A stretch of DNA of 64,000 nt from Aeriscardovia sp. GTDB lineage: Bacteria > Actinomycetota > Actinomycetes > Actinomycetales > Bifidobacteriaceae. Below are positions 8,799 through 17,715 of the stretch, piece by piece (within the stretch, counting starts at the first letter, position 1; every line of letters begins with the position of its first letter). A program made the translations under genes and the position numbers. The notes beneath the pieces are model-generated. The model made no database searches, was not told where the DNA came from, and saw only the letters and a program-made list of their open reading frames with translations. Where the stretch lies: positions 62,001 to 126,000 of the forward strand of contig JAFYHY010000029.1 in the NCBI GenBank assembly GCA_017538895.1. The letters are read 5' to 3'.

Positions 8799-9542
8799 TC
8801 ATGACATAAACAAGCGGAAAACAGTTGATTCATGGCGAATTTGTGCCATTTCAATTCCTGGAACAGATGCTCCAAGATACGACTCATCAAGATCTTCGAT
8901 TTGCTTTGAAAGTGTGATAATGTCATCGAAAATTCGATTGAGAATCAGCTGTCCTGCTTTCTGTCCTAATGGAATAGCACGAACAGCATTCTGTACCATG
9001 GTAGTAACAATACTATAGGAGTAATAGCAAACTGACTCACGTACTGAGGCACCCATCATATGCATGAAGAGTGCAAAAGCAATAGATTGATTACCAAAAG
9101 AACGGTCATCACGAATACGTTGACGGTATTCAGTGAGTAATTCTACTTCTTTGCAAGAAGTTTTATCAGAATATAACCGTAAAAGAAGATCAATCATTTG
9201 TACTGCGATCAAGCGAGCACCACGTCGTGTTTCGTAGGCAGCTGTTGATCGTGTTAGCAGTTGATCATATTCCCACAATTTGTCATATTGTTCGTGGTCA
9301 AGTGCTTCTAATGTAAGTTTTACAGCGAGACCTTCACCCCATTTGAACTGGGTACGTAAGTAGACAGATAACCATTCTTCGAAAGATTCATTACTGTCTA
9401 CAATGCCATCACGCAAGTAAGTTTCCATTCCATAGGAGTGATTGAAGGTTCCAATTGGGAATGTTGAATCACAAATCTGGAAAACTTCTAGAATGCGTCG
9501 AATCTCGTTGTATTCTTCTACGCTAGAAACACTTTTATCCAT
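8799..9542 (-). CDS. ureF: Urease accessory protein UreF
   Basis: All-helical accessory protein (247 residues) that bridges UreD and UreG and is thought to gate GTP hydrolysis. Family features: QICDSTFPIGTFNHSYGMET near the N-terminus (the UreF signature region), LLTRSTAAYETR, and the C-terminal NAVRAIPLGQKAGQ motif. Transcribed with the other ure genes; 15 bp separate its start from the ureE stop codon. Confidence 0.95.
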   Translation of the reverse strand: MDKSVSSVEEYNEIRRILEVFQICDSTFPIGTFNHSYGMETYLRDGIVDSNESFEEWLSVYLRTQFKWGEGLAVKLTLEALDHEQYDKLWEYDQLLTRSTAAYETRRGARLIAVQMIDLLLRLYSDKTSCKEVELLTEYRQRIRDDRSFGNQSIAFALFMHMMGASVRESVCYYSYSIVTTMVQNAVRAIPLGQKAGQLILNRIFDDIITLSKQIEDLDESYLGASVPGIEMAQIRHESTVFRLFMS

Positions 9543-9557
9543 TTAGATAGGCCTCTC

Positions 9558-10025
9558 TCAGTACCTTAAGTCAACATGCTCAAGAGGCTCAGTAAGAGTG
9601 ATGTTCTTGAGTTCAAACTTAATGTCGTTGTGTGCAAGAATCTTTTCGACGACTGGGTCGCGTTCAAGAATGATCTGCGCATTTTCAACTTTAACTGGCT
9701 TGTGAGTATTACCTAAGAGATGAGCAATGATACCCATTTGATCAATATCACTTGGGGTGATCACAATCATTTCTTGTGAATGAGTATGGACAACGACTAA
9801 GGTGTCTTCGTCCTCGTCATTGGTGTAGTGCGCAATGATATCGCCGGACTTGATAGGAAGTTCTTGGCGATCAAGACGTAAACCAAATTCATTGCCATGG
9901 TCAGATTCGAGACGTTGAATTGGTTTAGCAAGATCTTCGTTATCGAGATAAACCGTTTCAATATGATAGTTTCCTGCATCTGGCCAAGTATCAATGTTGC
10001 CGAGAAGATGTTCGACAATTTGCAT
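9558..10025 (-). CDS. ureE: Urease nickel metallochaperone UreE
   Basis: Dimeric nickel donor of 155 residues. It has the N-terminal peptide-binding-like domain (RQELPIKSGDII) and the C-terminal metal-binding domain with the conserved GNTHKP motif, whose His binds Ni2+ at the dimer interface. It lacks the histidine-rich tail of Klebsiella UreE, so nickel storage capacity should be low. The gap to ureC holds two RNA hairpins, and the ribosome site is weak. Confidence 0.93.
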   Translation of the reverse strand: MQIVEHLLGNIDTWPDAGNYHIETVYLDNEDLAKPIQRLESDHGNEFGLRLDRQELPIKSGDIIAHYTNDEDEDTLVVVHTHSQEMIVITPSDIDQMGIIAHLLGNTHKPVKVENAQIILERDPVVEKILAHNDIKFELKNITLTEPLEHVDLRY

Positions 10026-10033
10026 TTTGGTTT

Positions 10034-10076
10034 CTCACTTTCAATAGTGAGCGTGCCACTTTTGACAGTGACACGC
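10034..10076 (-). other. Two adjacent RNA hairpins between ureC and ureE
   Basis: On the minus strand a 10-bp stem (10051-10060 with 10067-10076, one G-U pair) is followed at once by a 6-bp stem (10034-10039 with 10046-10051). There is no T-run, so it is not a classic terminator. It could protect the ureABC message end or tune structural versus accessory gene expression. Confidence 0.55.
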
Positions 10077-10107
10077 CCTGTCGTATTACTACACTGACTT
10101 GTAGAAA

Positions 10108-11829
10108 TCAGTACAGATAATAACGCTGTGCAAGAGCGATTTCATCAACTGGAGCACAGTCAATGACTTCGCCGTCGATGGTGACGGTGAAGTTCTGAGG
10201 ATCAACGGTAATCGTAGATGGTACGTAATCGTTGAGCTTCATATCAGCCTTAGAAAGGTTGCGTGTGTTATGAACTGGCAAAACAATACGGTCGAGACCA
10301 AGCTCTTCCTTGATGCCGTGCTCATATGCATAAGTGGAGACGAAGGTCTTGAAGTTCATTCCAAGAGCCTTGCCCTTCATACCGAAGAGTGGGGACATCT
10401 TCATTGGTTCTGGAGTTGGCAAAGATGAACCTGCATCACCCATGTTTGCGTAAACAACAAAGCCGTTGACAAAGACAGTATCTGGCTTTGCACCGAACTT
10501 TGCTGGATCCCATATAACAAGATCAGCGTACTTACCAACTTCAACGGAACCGATATAGTCAGAAACACCGTTGGTGATAGCTGGGTTGATGGTGTACTTT
10601 GCGACATAGCGCTTAATACGGTTGTTATCATCGAACTCAGAGTCACCCTCGAGTGGACCACGCTGTGCCTTCATCTTGTCAGCAAGCTGCCAGCAACGCA
10701 TTGCAACTTCGCCAATACGGCCCATTGCCATTGCGTCAGAAGACATCATGGAGATAGCACCCATATCCTGAAGGATATCCTCAGCAGCAACTGTCTGCTT
10801 ACGGACACGAGATTCAGCGAAGGAAACGTCTTCTGGAACCTCTGGGTTCAAGGAATGGCAAACCATGGTCATATCGAAGAGCTCTGCAACAGTGTTCTTG
10901 CAATATGGATCAGTTGGGTTGGTGGAGGATGGAAGGAAGTTCTTCTGTCCAGCAACAACCATGATGTCTGGAGCGTGTCCGCCGCCGGCACCTTCGGTGT
11001 GGTATGCGTGAATGGTACGTCCCTTGACAGCGTTCAAAGTGTTGTCGACATAGCCGCCCTCGTTGAGGGAATCGGTATGGACAGCCAGCTGAACATCATA
11101 GAGATCTGCTGCTTCAAGAGCATGATCAATGTTGGAAGCAGTTGCGCCCCAGTCCTCGTGGACCTTGATACCCATTGCGCCAGCTTCAAGCTGTTCGCCA
11201 GTGGTGTAAGGAGTGACGCCACCAGCCTTGGCATAAGTACCAAAGTTGAATGGAATACCTTCAACAGAGCGAAGCATCTCGTGGATGTTATATGCGCCTG
11301 GTGTAGTAGTTGCGGAAAGGGTTCCGTTGGAGTTACCAGTACCGCCACCGAAAACAGTGGTAATACCGTTGTCGAGACCCATTTCTGCAAGGCCTGGAGT
11401 GATGTAGTGAACGTGAGTATCGATACCACCAGCGGTAACGATCTTGCCATCAGCGTTCATTGCTTCAGTGCTTGCACCAACAACAATGTTGATGTTATCC
11501 ATGTTGTCTGGGTTGCCGGCCTTACCAATTGCGAAGATCTTACCGTCGCGAATACCGATATCAGCCTTATAAATGCCGGTGTAATCGATAATAAGAGCGT
11601 TGGTGATGACCTCATCAGCAACCATTGGATCGTTCTTGCGCATTGCTGTAGCAGAGCAACCCATACCATCACGAAGAACCTTACCGCCAGCAAAGATAGC
11701 TTCCTGACCGTAAACTGTTAAATCCTTCTCAACCTTTGCGTAGAGGTTGGTATCACCAAGACGAACGGAATCGCCTGTGGTTGGGCCAAACATCTGAGCA
11801 TAGGTCTTACGATCCATTTCAAAGCTCAT
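10108..11829 (-). CDS. ureC: Urease catalytic subunit alpha
   Basis: Nickel metalloenzyme subunit of 573 residues that hydrolyses urea to ammonia and carbamate. Active-site residues are in place: nickel ligands His139 and His141 in IDTHVHY, carbamylated Lys222 in [10 protein letters not shown], His251 in VHTD, His277 in AYHTEG, the catalytic-flap His325 in MVCHSLN, and Asp365 in MSSDAMAMG. The flap motif reads CHSL instead of the common CHHL; the first His, the general acid, is kept. The gene follows ureB by 33 bp with an AAAAGG ribosome site. It uses more G and C and a more biased codon set than its neighbours, fitting high expression. Confidence 0.98.
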   Translation of the reverse strand: MSFEMDRKTYAQMFGPTTGDSVRLGDTNLYAKVEKDLTVYGQEAIFAGGKVLRDGMGCSATAMRKNDPMVADEVITNALIIDYTGIYKADIGIRDGKIFAIGKAGNPDNMDNINIVVGASTEAMNADGKIVTAGGIDTHVHYITPGLAEMGLDNGITTVFGGGTGNSNGTLSATTTPGAYNIHEMLRSVEGIPFNFGTYAKAGGVTPYTTGEQLEAGAMGIKVHEDWGATASNIDHALEAADLYDVQLAVHTDSLNEGGYVDNTLNAVKGRTIHAYHTEGAGGGHAPDIMVVAGQKNFLPSSTNPTDPYCKNTVAELFDMTMVCHSLNPEVPEDVSFAESRVRKQTVAAEDILQDMGAISMMSSDAMAMGRIGEVAMRCWQLADKMKAQRGPLEGDSEFDDNNRIKRYVAKYTINPAITNGVSDYIGSVEVGKYADLVIWDPAKFGAKPDTVFVNGFVVYANMGDAGSSLPTPEPMKMSPLFGMKGKALGMNFKTFVSTYAYEHGIKEELGLDRIVLPVHNTRNLSKADMKLNDYVPSTITVDPQNFTVTIDGEVIDCAPVDEIALAQRYYLY

Positions 11830-11862
11830 AAGATTTATCCTTTTCTCGGAATAGCCTGAAAA

Positions 11863-12261
11863 TCACTTATTCTCGTTAGCTGCTTTTGCTGCTGCAAGAT
11901 TTGCCTTGCGAGTAGCGCTATAGGTTTCCGAGTCAGTCTCAGGAGCTGCGAAACCATCGAGATAGCAATCAGCCATGTTATTGAAACCAAAGATACGACG
12001 CTTTCCACCGTAATCTGCAAGTGGAACGACCTTTTCGTCGCCTGGTTCAAAACGGACAGCAGTACCCGATGGAATATCGAGATGCTTTCCCCATGCGAGA
12101 TCACGATCAAACTTAAGAGCGGAGTTTGCTTCATAGAAATGGAAGTAAGATCCGACCTGAACAGCGCGATCGCCAGTGTTCTTTACCTTGACATTGATTG
12201 CAGGGTAATCTGCATCGCAAAGGATTTTGCCTTCTGCGAAATGAATTTCTCCAGGAATCAT
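11863..12261 (-). CDS. ureB: Urease subunit beta
   Basis: Structural beta subunit (132 residues). MIPGEI at the N-terminus, NTGDRAVQVGSYFHFYEAN and LDIPSGTAVRFEPG are diagnostic. A longer reading frame opens at 12315 but would overlap ureA. The ATG at 12261 begins the conserved MIPGEI and has a GGGGGAG ribosome site 13 bp after the ureA stop, so it is the likely start. The C-terminus extends some 30 residues beyond minimal UreB, as an Ala/Lys/Asn-rich tail. Confidence 0.96.
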   Translation of the reverse strand: MIPGEIHFAEGKILCDADYPAINVKVKNTGDRAVQVGSYFHFYEANSALKFDRDLAWGKHLDIPSGTAVRFEPGDEKVVPLADYGGKRRIFGFNNMADCYLDGFAAPETDSETYSATRKANLAAAKAANENK

Positions 12262-12274
12262 TAAACTCCCCCAA

Positions 12275-12577
12275 TCACTGAATTGGATTATGTAAGGTAA
12301 CGAGCTTAGTTCCATCAGTGAACGTGCACTCGACCTGAATCATTGGGATCATTTCTGGCACGCCTTCCATGACATCGTCACGTGTGAGGGTGCTGTTGCC
12401 AATTGCAACTGCCTCGTCCCAATCCTTGCCGTCACGAGCAGCCTCGATAACAGCATTGGTGATGAGGGCAACTGCCTCAGGATGATTCATCTTGAGACCG
12501 CGGTCCTTGCGCTGCTGCGCAACCATGGCAGCAACGGAAACCAACATTTTCTCTTCTTCGCGAGTAGTTAAATGCAT
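12275..12577 (-). CDS. ureA: Urease subunit gamma
   Basis: Structural gamma subunit of 100 residues, first of the ureABCEFGD transcript. It begins [10 protein letters not shown] and contains [12 protein letters not shown] and [13 protein letters not shown], matching the family along its whole length. Gamma and beta are separate chains, as in most bacteria (not fused as in Helicobacter). A perfect AAAGGAGG ribosome site sits 6 bp before the ATG, and promoter-like sequences lie in the AT-rich leader. Confidence 0.97.
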   Translation of the reverse strand: MHLTTREEEKMLVSVAAMVAQQRKDRGLKMNHPEAVALITNAVIEAARDGKDWDEAVAIGNSTLTRDDVMEGVPEMIPMIQVECTFTDGTKLVTLHNPIQ

Positions 12578-12790
12578 GATTTCCTCCTTTCGTAAAAAAT
12601 ATACTCCAAAAAATCCATTAAAAAACTATAAAAGAGGATAATTTTTTAACAATTATTAGCTTAAAGATGAAAAACATTAAAATTTAACTCAATTAGCATC
12701 AAAAAAGATGAAAAGAATCCAGAAAGGTAAAAAATTTTAAACAATAATTGCAGAGCACTCTGAGATTAAAAACAGCCTATTTTATTATAC
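12578..12790. other. AT-rich leader of the ureABCEFGD operon
   Basis: About 210 bp with no gene. It holds the ureA ribosome site, a candidate sigma70 promoter (listed separately) and a second TATAAT (minus strand, 12784-12789) just beyond the amt terminator. Repeated short A/T tracts could bind nucleoid proteins. No riboswitch was recognised. Confidence 0.5.
12625..12652 (-). promoter_or_regulatory. Candidate sigma70 promoter for ureA
   Basis: Minus-strand TTGTTA (12647-12652) and TATAGT (12625-12630) are 16 bp apart, about 48 bp upstream of the ureA start. Assigned by similarity to consensus only. Confidence 0.4.
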
Positions 12791-12843
12791 AAAAAGGCCT
12801 GATATGAAAAAAGGTCCGATACTTTGCATATCGGGCCTTTTTT
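12791..12843 (-). terminator. Tandem/competing terminator after amt
   Basis: The segment at 12829-12843 can pair either with 12807-12821 (15 bp, one mismatch) or with 12791-12806 (16 bp, one mismatch). Each pairing is followed by a T-run on the minus strand. It would stop ureI-amt transcription before ureA; the duplicated arm gives two alternative terminators. Confidence 0.75.
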
Positions 12844-12881
12844 CATTTATGAAGTCTAATGCTTAGATCACGTATTACTGA

Positions 12882-14153
12882 TCATTCCTTTGACTCAGCA
12901 GCTTCAGCAGCTTCTTCATCAGCACCGTAATACATTTCCTTCAATAAGGTTGGATCCAATCCTTCTTCCATTTCTTCCTTGGTGGTACGAATGTGGAAGA
13001 TGTGATCCAAGATAACGAGGATGATCCAGGTAACAATCATAGAGTAAGCACCAACGATCAATGCGCCTGCTAACTGGACAAGGAATTGGTGTCCGCTAGC
13101 TGCAACACCATTGACAGCTGGAACTGCGAGAACACCGATAAGGATAGTTCCAAGGAAACCGCCCATACCGTGGACACCCCAAACACCGAGGGTATCATCC
13201 CACTTCATCTTGTTAGCGAACCACACGCAGAAGTAGCAAACAATTGCTGCTGCGAATCCGATGATCATTGCACCAACTGGTGTGATGTAACCAGAAGCTG
13301 GTGTGACAGCTGCAGCGCCAGCGATAGGGCCAGTCATCAACTGTTCGAAGGACCAGTGACGTCCAGAAACGAAGTAATCAATGATGGACCAAAGAACCAT
13401 AGCACAGATCATTGCGATACCGGTATTAGCGAATGCCATTGCAGCGGTGTTATCAGAAGCGCCCGTGCCACCAGCATTGAAGCCGAACCAGCCGAACATT
13501 AAGAGAGCAGATCCGATGGAAACAAGGCCAAGGTTAGAAGCGTGTGGACGTGGGCATTCATCATAATCTGCACGACGGCCAAGATAAAGAATAGCCATTA
13601 AACCTGAGAAAGCAGAGGTGATGTGGATAACGGTACCACCTGCGAAATCAACGAAGCCCCATTTAGCAAGCCAGCCGCCGCCCCAGATCCAGTGTGCTAC
13701 TGGGAAGTAGATGAGAATCATCCAGCAAATGAGGAAGCCAATCCAGCCACCCATGTTCAAACGTCCAGCAGTTGCTCCAGTCATTAATGGAAGTGTAATA
13801 ATAGCGAACATTAACTGGTACATGAAGAACATTAATAATGGGATGGAAGCACCGTAAGTGGTATCAATGTTAAAAAGAACATGGTGGAATGCGAAGAATT
13901 GTGCTGGATCACCGATGAAGCCACCCCAGCAGTTCTTACCAAAGACCAAGCTGAAACCGCCAAAAATCCACATTAATCCAACAACGCCAATTGCGGAAAA
14001 GACCTTCCACATGATAGCGAGAGAATTCTTCTTACGTACTAAACCACCGTAGAAGAATGCAAGACCTGGAGTCATTAAGAAGACCAGGATCGTACTGAGG
14101 AACATGTAAGTAATGTTCGGGTACATAGTACTGGAATTTAGAATTGTAATCAT
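12882..14153 (-). CDS. amt: Ammonium transporter (Amt/MEP/Rh family)
   Basis: Membrane channel of 423 residues with about eleven membrane segments. The paired pore histidines are seen in GTVIHITSAFSG and WGVHGMGGFLG, and the entry-site region in ADYDECPRPHASNLG. It lies between ureI and ureA, so it is most likely tied to urease: it may move ammonium produced by urea hydrolysis or scavenge it for nitrogen. No glnK/PII gene is adjacent, unlike most nitrogen-controlled amt loci. The acidic C-terminal tail (GADEEAAEAAE) is unlike the basic tails that couple to PII. Confidence 0.95.
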   Translation of the reverse strand: MITILNSSTMYPNITYMFLSTILVFLMTPGLAFFYGGLVRKKNSLAIMWKVFSAIGVVGLMWIFGGFSLVFGKNCWGGFIGDPAQFFAFHHVLFNIDTTYGASIPLLMFFMYQLMFAIITLPLMTGATAGRLNMGGWIGFLICWMILIYFPVAHWIWGGGWLAKWGFVDFAGGTVIHITSAFSGLMAILYLGRRADYDECPRPHASNLGLVSIGSALLMFGWFGFNAGGTGASDNTAAMAFANTGIAMICAMVLWSIIDYFVSGRHWSFEQLMTGPIAGAAAVTPASGYITPVGAMIIGFAAAIVCYFCVWFANKMKWDDTLGVWGVHGMGGFLGTILIGVLAVPAVNGVAASGHQFLVQLAGALIVGAYSMIVTWIILVILDHIFHIRTTKEEMEEGLDPTLLKEMYYGADEEAAEAAESKE

Positions 14154-14212
14154 AATACTAACCTGAACCCAAATTAAAACTGTTATTTATATCTGTATTT
14201 TATTTTATGAGA

Positions 14213-14244
14213 GCGCTTTATGTTCTGTACAAAAAACAAAGCGC
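14213..14244. other. Hairpin between ureI and amt
   Basis: GCGCTTT and AAAGCGC are separated by an 18-nt loop. There is no clear T-run, so terminator activity is doubtful; it may be a regulatory or mRNA-processing element. Confidence 0.35.
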
Positions 14245-14315
14245 CCCAGCATACTAATATACGCTGTGACGCCTCGTAATAAGTAATCACCATTCAATTA
14301 ATGGTAAAAGTTGGA

Positions 14316-14846
14316 TCACATCCAGCCAGTCTTTGGCCAGCAGTTGCAGAGGATGAGGAATCCAGGAATCCATGCAGTGAAGATGCCTTCGAGAACGCCA
14401 AGCCAACCAGTGAACTTTCCAAGAGACTTGCCAAGAGTGCACTCAATGAAGCCAGTAAGCCAGAGAATACCCCAGAGCCACCAGATAATACCGTACCAGT
14501 TGTTTCCACCAAATCCGTAGAAGCAAAGGATACCAGCAGGAATTGAGTTGATAGCAACAAACAAGCTGTACCAACCATAAAGACGGCCATCAAGATCGAA
14601 GATCTTGTTGAAAGCGACCATTAAGTAGGTAAATGCAAAGAGCAAACCAGTTGCGCTTCCGTAGAAGAATGTATCAGGCTTGTTTGCAACGATACCATAA
14701 CCCAGACAGATGATATTCAAAATGAATGACAAGCTACCGGTGAAAAGATTCATAATAACATTAGACTTGTCACTGATCTTCTGAAGGCCATAAAGACCGT
14801 TGCTGATCAGGACAATGCCAACATAAAGCAGGATTACGCCACTCAT
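14316..14846 (-). CDS. ureI: UreI/AmiS-type urea channel
   Basis: Protein of 176 residues with six predicted membrane segments, matching the AmiS/UreI family: MSGVILLYVGIVLISNGLYG at the start, FGGNNWYGIIWWLWGILWLTGFIE in the second half and the closing WLGVLEGIFTAWIPGF. In Helicobacter UreI is a proton-gated urea channel; in Streptococcus salivarius ureI also heads the urease operon. Gene order here fits a role in urea entry. Whether gating is acid-dependent cannot be read from the sequence. The ribosome site GAAGGAG is about 10 bp upstream, and a TATAAT at 14950-14955 (minus) may be its promoter. Confidence 0.92.
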   Translation of the reverse strand: MSGVILLYVGIVLISNGLYGLQKISDKSNVIMNLFTGSLSFILNIICLGYGIVANKPDTFFYGSATGLLFAFTYLMVAFNKIFDLDGRLYGWYSLFVAINSIPAGILCFYGFGGNNWYGIIWWLWGILWLTGFIECTLGKSLGKFTGWLGVLEGIFTAWIPGFLILCNCWPKTGWM

Positions 14847-15013
14847 GCTTAGCTAGCTCCTTCTCTTGCTTTCTCTATTTAGCTATATTGCCTTAAACAA
14901 CTTCTCTGTTCACGGCATAAAGCAATAAACTCTATAGTCAAAGAACTATATTATATGCGTAAGACAACAATATTCATATTTTATTAAATCATGACTCAAA
15001 TTATTAAATTTTT

Positions 15014-17347
15014 TTATCTAAAGCCATATAGTTTTTTAATGTAATAGAATATTGCCACCAATGCAACTACCGCAACAATACTGCTAATTGCGATCCAATT
15101 AATTATTGACCGAGCGTCAAATGATCCAGTCATTGGTAGCTGTCGCTCAGATAACCATTGATTAACTATTACTGGATCATTACCAGTAATAGTAGCATTC
15201 AGATTATAGGCTGTCGATGAGGTTTCTGTTTCAGATACAATAACAGTTATTGTTTTTACTGTTGTGTCATATTTCCACCCCGCTGGAGCTATACCTTGTT
15301 CTTGTACATGGAAAACATAAGTCCCAGGTTGTGTAAATTTTATACTTCCAAAATCAATCGTTTGTGTTTGCCCATTATTAAATGGTTCAGTTGTCGATGC
15401 TACCTCTTCTTTATTATCATTTGCAGTACTCAAGATAACAACACCATTATTTATTGCTGTTGTCGTACTGGTATTGCCTGCTGACAAATCAAAAGTAAAA
15501 TGATTATCTGTATTTGTCCCTACGACCCTTTTACTGACATCAAGAACAGCAGTTGCAGAAGTTACTGTCATACCTGGGACAACGAGACACCTTTCAACAG
15601 TGGTACTAGAATCATCTTGCGGATCATCATCTTTTTCATTTGGAACTACAGTTGCTGTGTTCTGATAACAGTCTGCCGTATCTGGAGCTGTTGCAGTTAC
15701 ATAATAGGTAATTGAAGTTCCTGGATTCAGCCCAGATGAAGGAACATCAGGCATACAGGTCATTATTCGATTAACAGTGTTGTAATAGCATTGTCCTTGA
15801 GAACCAGTCGTAGCAGCACCATTAGAATTTAAGGCTGTTCCTGCAGACGAATAAGTAAATCCAGTTGGCATTGTGTCACTGATATAGTAGCCAGATGAAA
15901 TTCCAGGACCGTTATTAGTAACAACAATCTTCCACGTTACTTGTCCACCAATATCCGGCGTGGCGCTCACTTGAGTTTTTTTAATAGAAAAGTTTGTTGG
16001 ATTTTCAGCGCATGATGCACCATCATTGCTTGATGATGCTGGTCCTGGACCGTGAGTAACAACAGTTCCAGTTGGATTAGCAGAATCTGGATTATTGATA
16101 TGAATTTCATACCATCCGCCAGAATTAGCATCAAAACCAATATTTCCGTTACCATAGGTCCAACCAGCACCATAATCTCCTTGGGGGAAAGTAGATCCAT
16201 CAAGGAATGTTGCTGAGAAGTACTTTACCGTTTTAGTCTGCAGGTTTACTTGTGCAATCTGACCTGCATGAGCAACACCTTGATTATTAGAAATAATGGT
16301 ATAGGCATAACCATTGGAATATGTCATATCGTAAGCGCCTGGTACTTGAACAATTGGCGTTAAATCTCCGGTTTTAAGATTAACTTTATAAAGCCAATCA
16401 CGTGATTTTAGAGATTTTGATCCACATTCAATGTAGTAGGTTCCATCAGGAGTAAAGAATCCGACATTAATGCCTCCTGTATAGGTAAGGCTGGCATTTG
16501 TTGGTCCTGGCTCAGATTGTAATTCAATATGTTCAAGCGGTGGAACATGGAGATAAACACCAGTTCGTCTAATGACACCTTTGCCATCGATAGTGATAAT
16601 TAATCCAGCGCGCGTATTCGTACATGAATTTGTTATGGCATACAATAAATGATTGACTGGATCGTATCCTAATGCGTTATATGAATATTGAACATTAGTG
16701 ACTGGAGCATAATTATTGTATCCGGTTGCTGCTGTGCCCTCGATTGTCGGGCCACCATACCACCTGTAGTCTGACGATGATGATTGGCTTGGATACTGCC
16801 ACCATGCACCTTGCCCTGTATACAATCCAGATGTTGTCACTGCAGAGAATGTCGTATTATTCGCAAATTGCCTATATAACGTTGTGTTCTGTTGAAATTG
16901 GTTATTCAGCGTCACATTTGCCGCATCCCATACAGTTGGAACGCTGCAATTAATTGGTACTGGTGTTCCAGGAGTAATATAAGCAGGACTATCAGGATCA
17001 GTCGTACTTGTACTATCAGCATCACTACTACTCGTTGTTGATGTTGTTGTACTTGAGGTAGTTGCTAATAATGAATTATTATCCTTGCTTATTGTTGCTG
17101 TCTTTTGAGAAGACTCATCTTTAGTAGTTTTTGTTGTATCTGATGAATTCTCTTGGCGATTTGTTATCGTATCAGAATCATTTTTTTTACTATCTTTTTC
17201 AGAATTAACGGTTGTACTTTTTGCTGATGTTGATGTTACTTCCGTAGCAAATGCCATAGGTATATTTGGAACTAAACAGCCTAGTGTACATAAAAAAGAT
17301 CCTGTTATGATAGTTATGATATACATCGTTAAGCGGTGCCAAATCAT
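15014..17347 (-). CDS. LPMTG-anchored cell-surface protein with DUF11 and pilin-type domains
   Basis: Secreted protein of 777 residues. A signal peptide (about 1-34, ending MAFA) is followed by a Ser/Thr/Lys/Asp-rich spacer to about 120. Next is a region (about 140-430) resembling the DUF6923 beta-propeller-like domain (GYDPVNHLLYAIT, TYYIECGSKS), then a DUF11-type repeat (about 440-590; VTWKIVVTNNGPG, DTMPTGFTYSS). A streptococcal pilin-type isopeptide domain (about 610-730) has lysine in DVSKRV and glutamate in FHVQEQG. It ends with sortase motif LPMTG (737-741), a membrane segment and basic tail KKLYGFR. A likely adhesin or wall decoration; no sortase gene is nearby. A GAGGAG ribosome site precedes the ATG. 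The spacer contains an A8 tract (17181-17188). Confidence 0.9.
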   Translation of the reverse strand: MIWHRLTMYIITIITGSFLCTLGCLVPNIPMAFATEVTSTSAKSTTVNSEKDSKKNDSDTITNRQENSSDTTKTTKDESSQKTATISKDNNSLLATTSSTTTSTTSSSDADSTSTTDPDSPAYITPGTPVPINCSVPTVWDAANVTLNNQFQQNTTLYRQFANNTTFSAVTTSGLYTGQGAWWQYPSQSSSSDYRWYGGPTIEGTAATGYNNYAPVTNVQYSYNALGYDPVNHLLYAITNSCTNTRAGLIITIDGKGVIRRTGVYLHVPPLEHIELQSEPGPTNASLTYTGGINVGFFTPDGTYYIECGSKSLKSRDWLYKVNLKTGDLTPIVQVPGAYDMTYSNGYAYTIISNNQGVAHAGQIAQVNLQTKTVKYFSATFLDGSTFPQGDYGAGWTYGNGNIGFDANSGGWYEIHINNPDSANPTGTVVTHGPGPASSSNDGASCAENPTNFSIKKTQVSATPDIGGQVTWKIVVTNNGPGISSGYYISDTMPTGFTYSSAGTALNSNGAATTGSQGQCYYNTVNRIMTCMPDVPSSGLNPGTSITYYVTATAPDTADCYQNTATVVPNEKDDDPQDDSSTTVERCLVVPGMTVTSATAVLDVSKRVVGTNTDNHFTFDLSAGNTSTTTAINNGVVILSTANDNKEEVASTTEPFNNGQTQTIDFGSIKFTQPGTYVFHVQEQGIAPAGWKYDTTVKTITVIVSETETSSTAYNLNATITGNDPVIVNQWLSERQLPMTGSFDARSIINWIAISSIVAVVALVAIFYYIKKLYGFR
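17181..17188. repeat. A8/T8 tract within the surface-protein gene
   Basis: Eight identical bases encode part of the Lys-Lys-Asn stretch at residues 54-56, soon after the signal peptide. Slippage here would truncate the protein, so it is a candidate on/off switch. Confidence 0.5.
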
Positions 17348-17592
17348 AGATTTACTCCTCTTTAACTCTCCCCCAATTCAATGATATAGCGGTAAAGAAG
17401 CCGATTTTTTTGCATTACAATGTTTTGTTAAGTGAATGATCAGTCATCATTCCTTTTTTCTGAAAGAACAATGAAAATAACTCATATTATTTATATTTAT
17501 TAAATAAAATTTGTTTATTCAAAATAAAATATCTTTTTTGATAACTTTTTAATGGAAAGAAAATATTTATTCGGCGTTCCTTCTCGAATATA
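17348..17592. other. AT-rich intergenic stretch upstream of the surface-protein gene
   Basis: No gene is seen. It holds the GAGGAG ribosome site of the surface protein, a small inverted repeat GAATGAT/ATCATTC (17434-17452) that could be an operator, and about 120 bp of nearly pure A+T (17460-17580) that could act as an upstream promoter element. Confidence 0.5.
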
Positions 17593-17622
17593 TTGGCATA
17601 ACTATTAATCATGGTGTATAGT
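17593..17622 (+). promoter_or_regulatory. Promoter of tRNA-Thr
   Basis: TTGGCA (17593-17598) and TATAGT (17617-17622) are 18 bp apart, ending 12 bp before the tRNA 5' end. Confidence 0.6.
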
Positions 17623-17634
17623 AATAGAGGTTTT

Positions 17635-17708
17635 GCCTCCTTAGCTCAGTTGGCTAGAGCATCCGCCTTGTAAGCGGAAGGTCACCGGTTCAAGCCCAGT
17701 AGGAGGCT
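17635..17708 (+). tRNA. tRNA-Thr (anticodon TGT)
   Basis: A full cloverleaf can be drawn: 7-bp perfect acceptor stem (GCCTCCT/AGGAGGC), D arm GCTC/GAGC, anticodon arm TCCGC-CTTGTAA-GCGGA and a TTCAAGC T-loop. The anticodon TGT reads ACA-type Thr codons. The T stem ACCGG/CCAGT has one C-A mismatch. The CCA end is not encoded. Confidence 0.93.
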
Positions 17709-17715
17709 CTCATTT

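Noticed and set aside
10855-11721. 288-codon plus-strand frame opposite ureC
   Set aside because: Shadow of the strongly biased codons of ureC; no ribosome site and no recognisable domain.
12578-12881. Small RNA or peptide gene in the amt-ureA gap
   Set aside because: No convincing frame with a ribosome site and no structure beyond the terminator; treated as leader and promoter DNA.
17434-17452. GAATGAT/ATCATTC hairpin followed by T6 as a plus-strand terminator
   Set aside because: No plus-strand gene ends nearby and the stem is weak; more likely an operator or chance.
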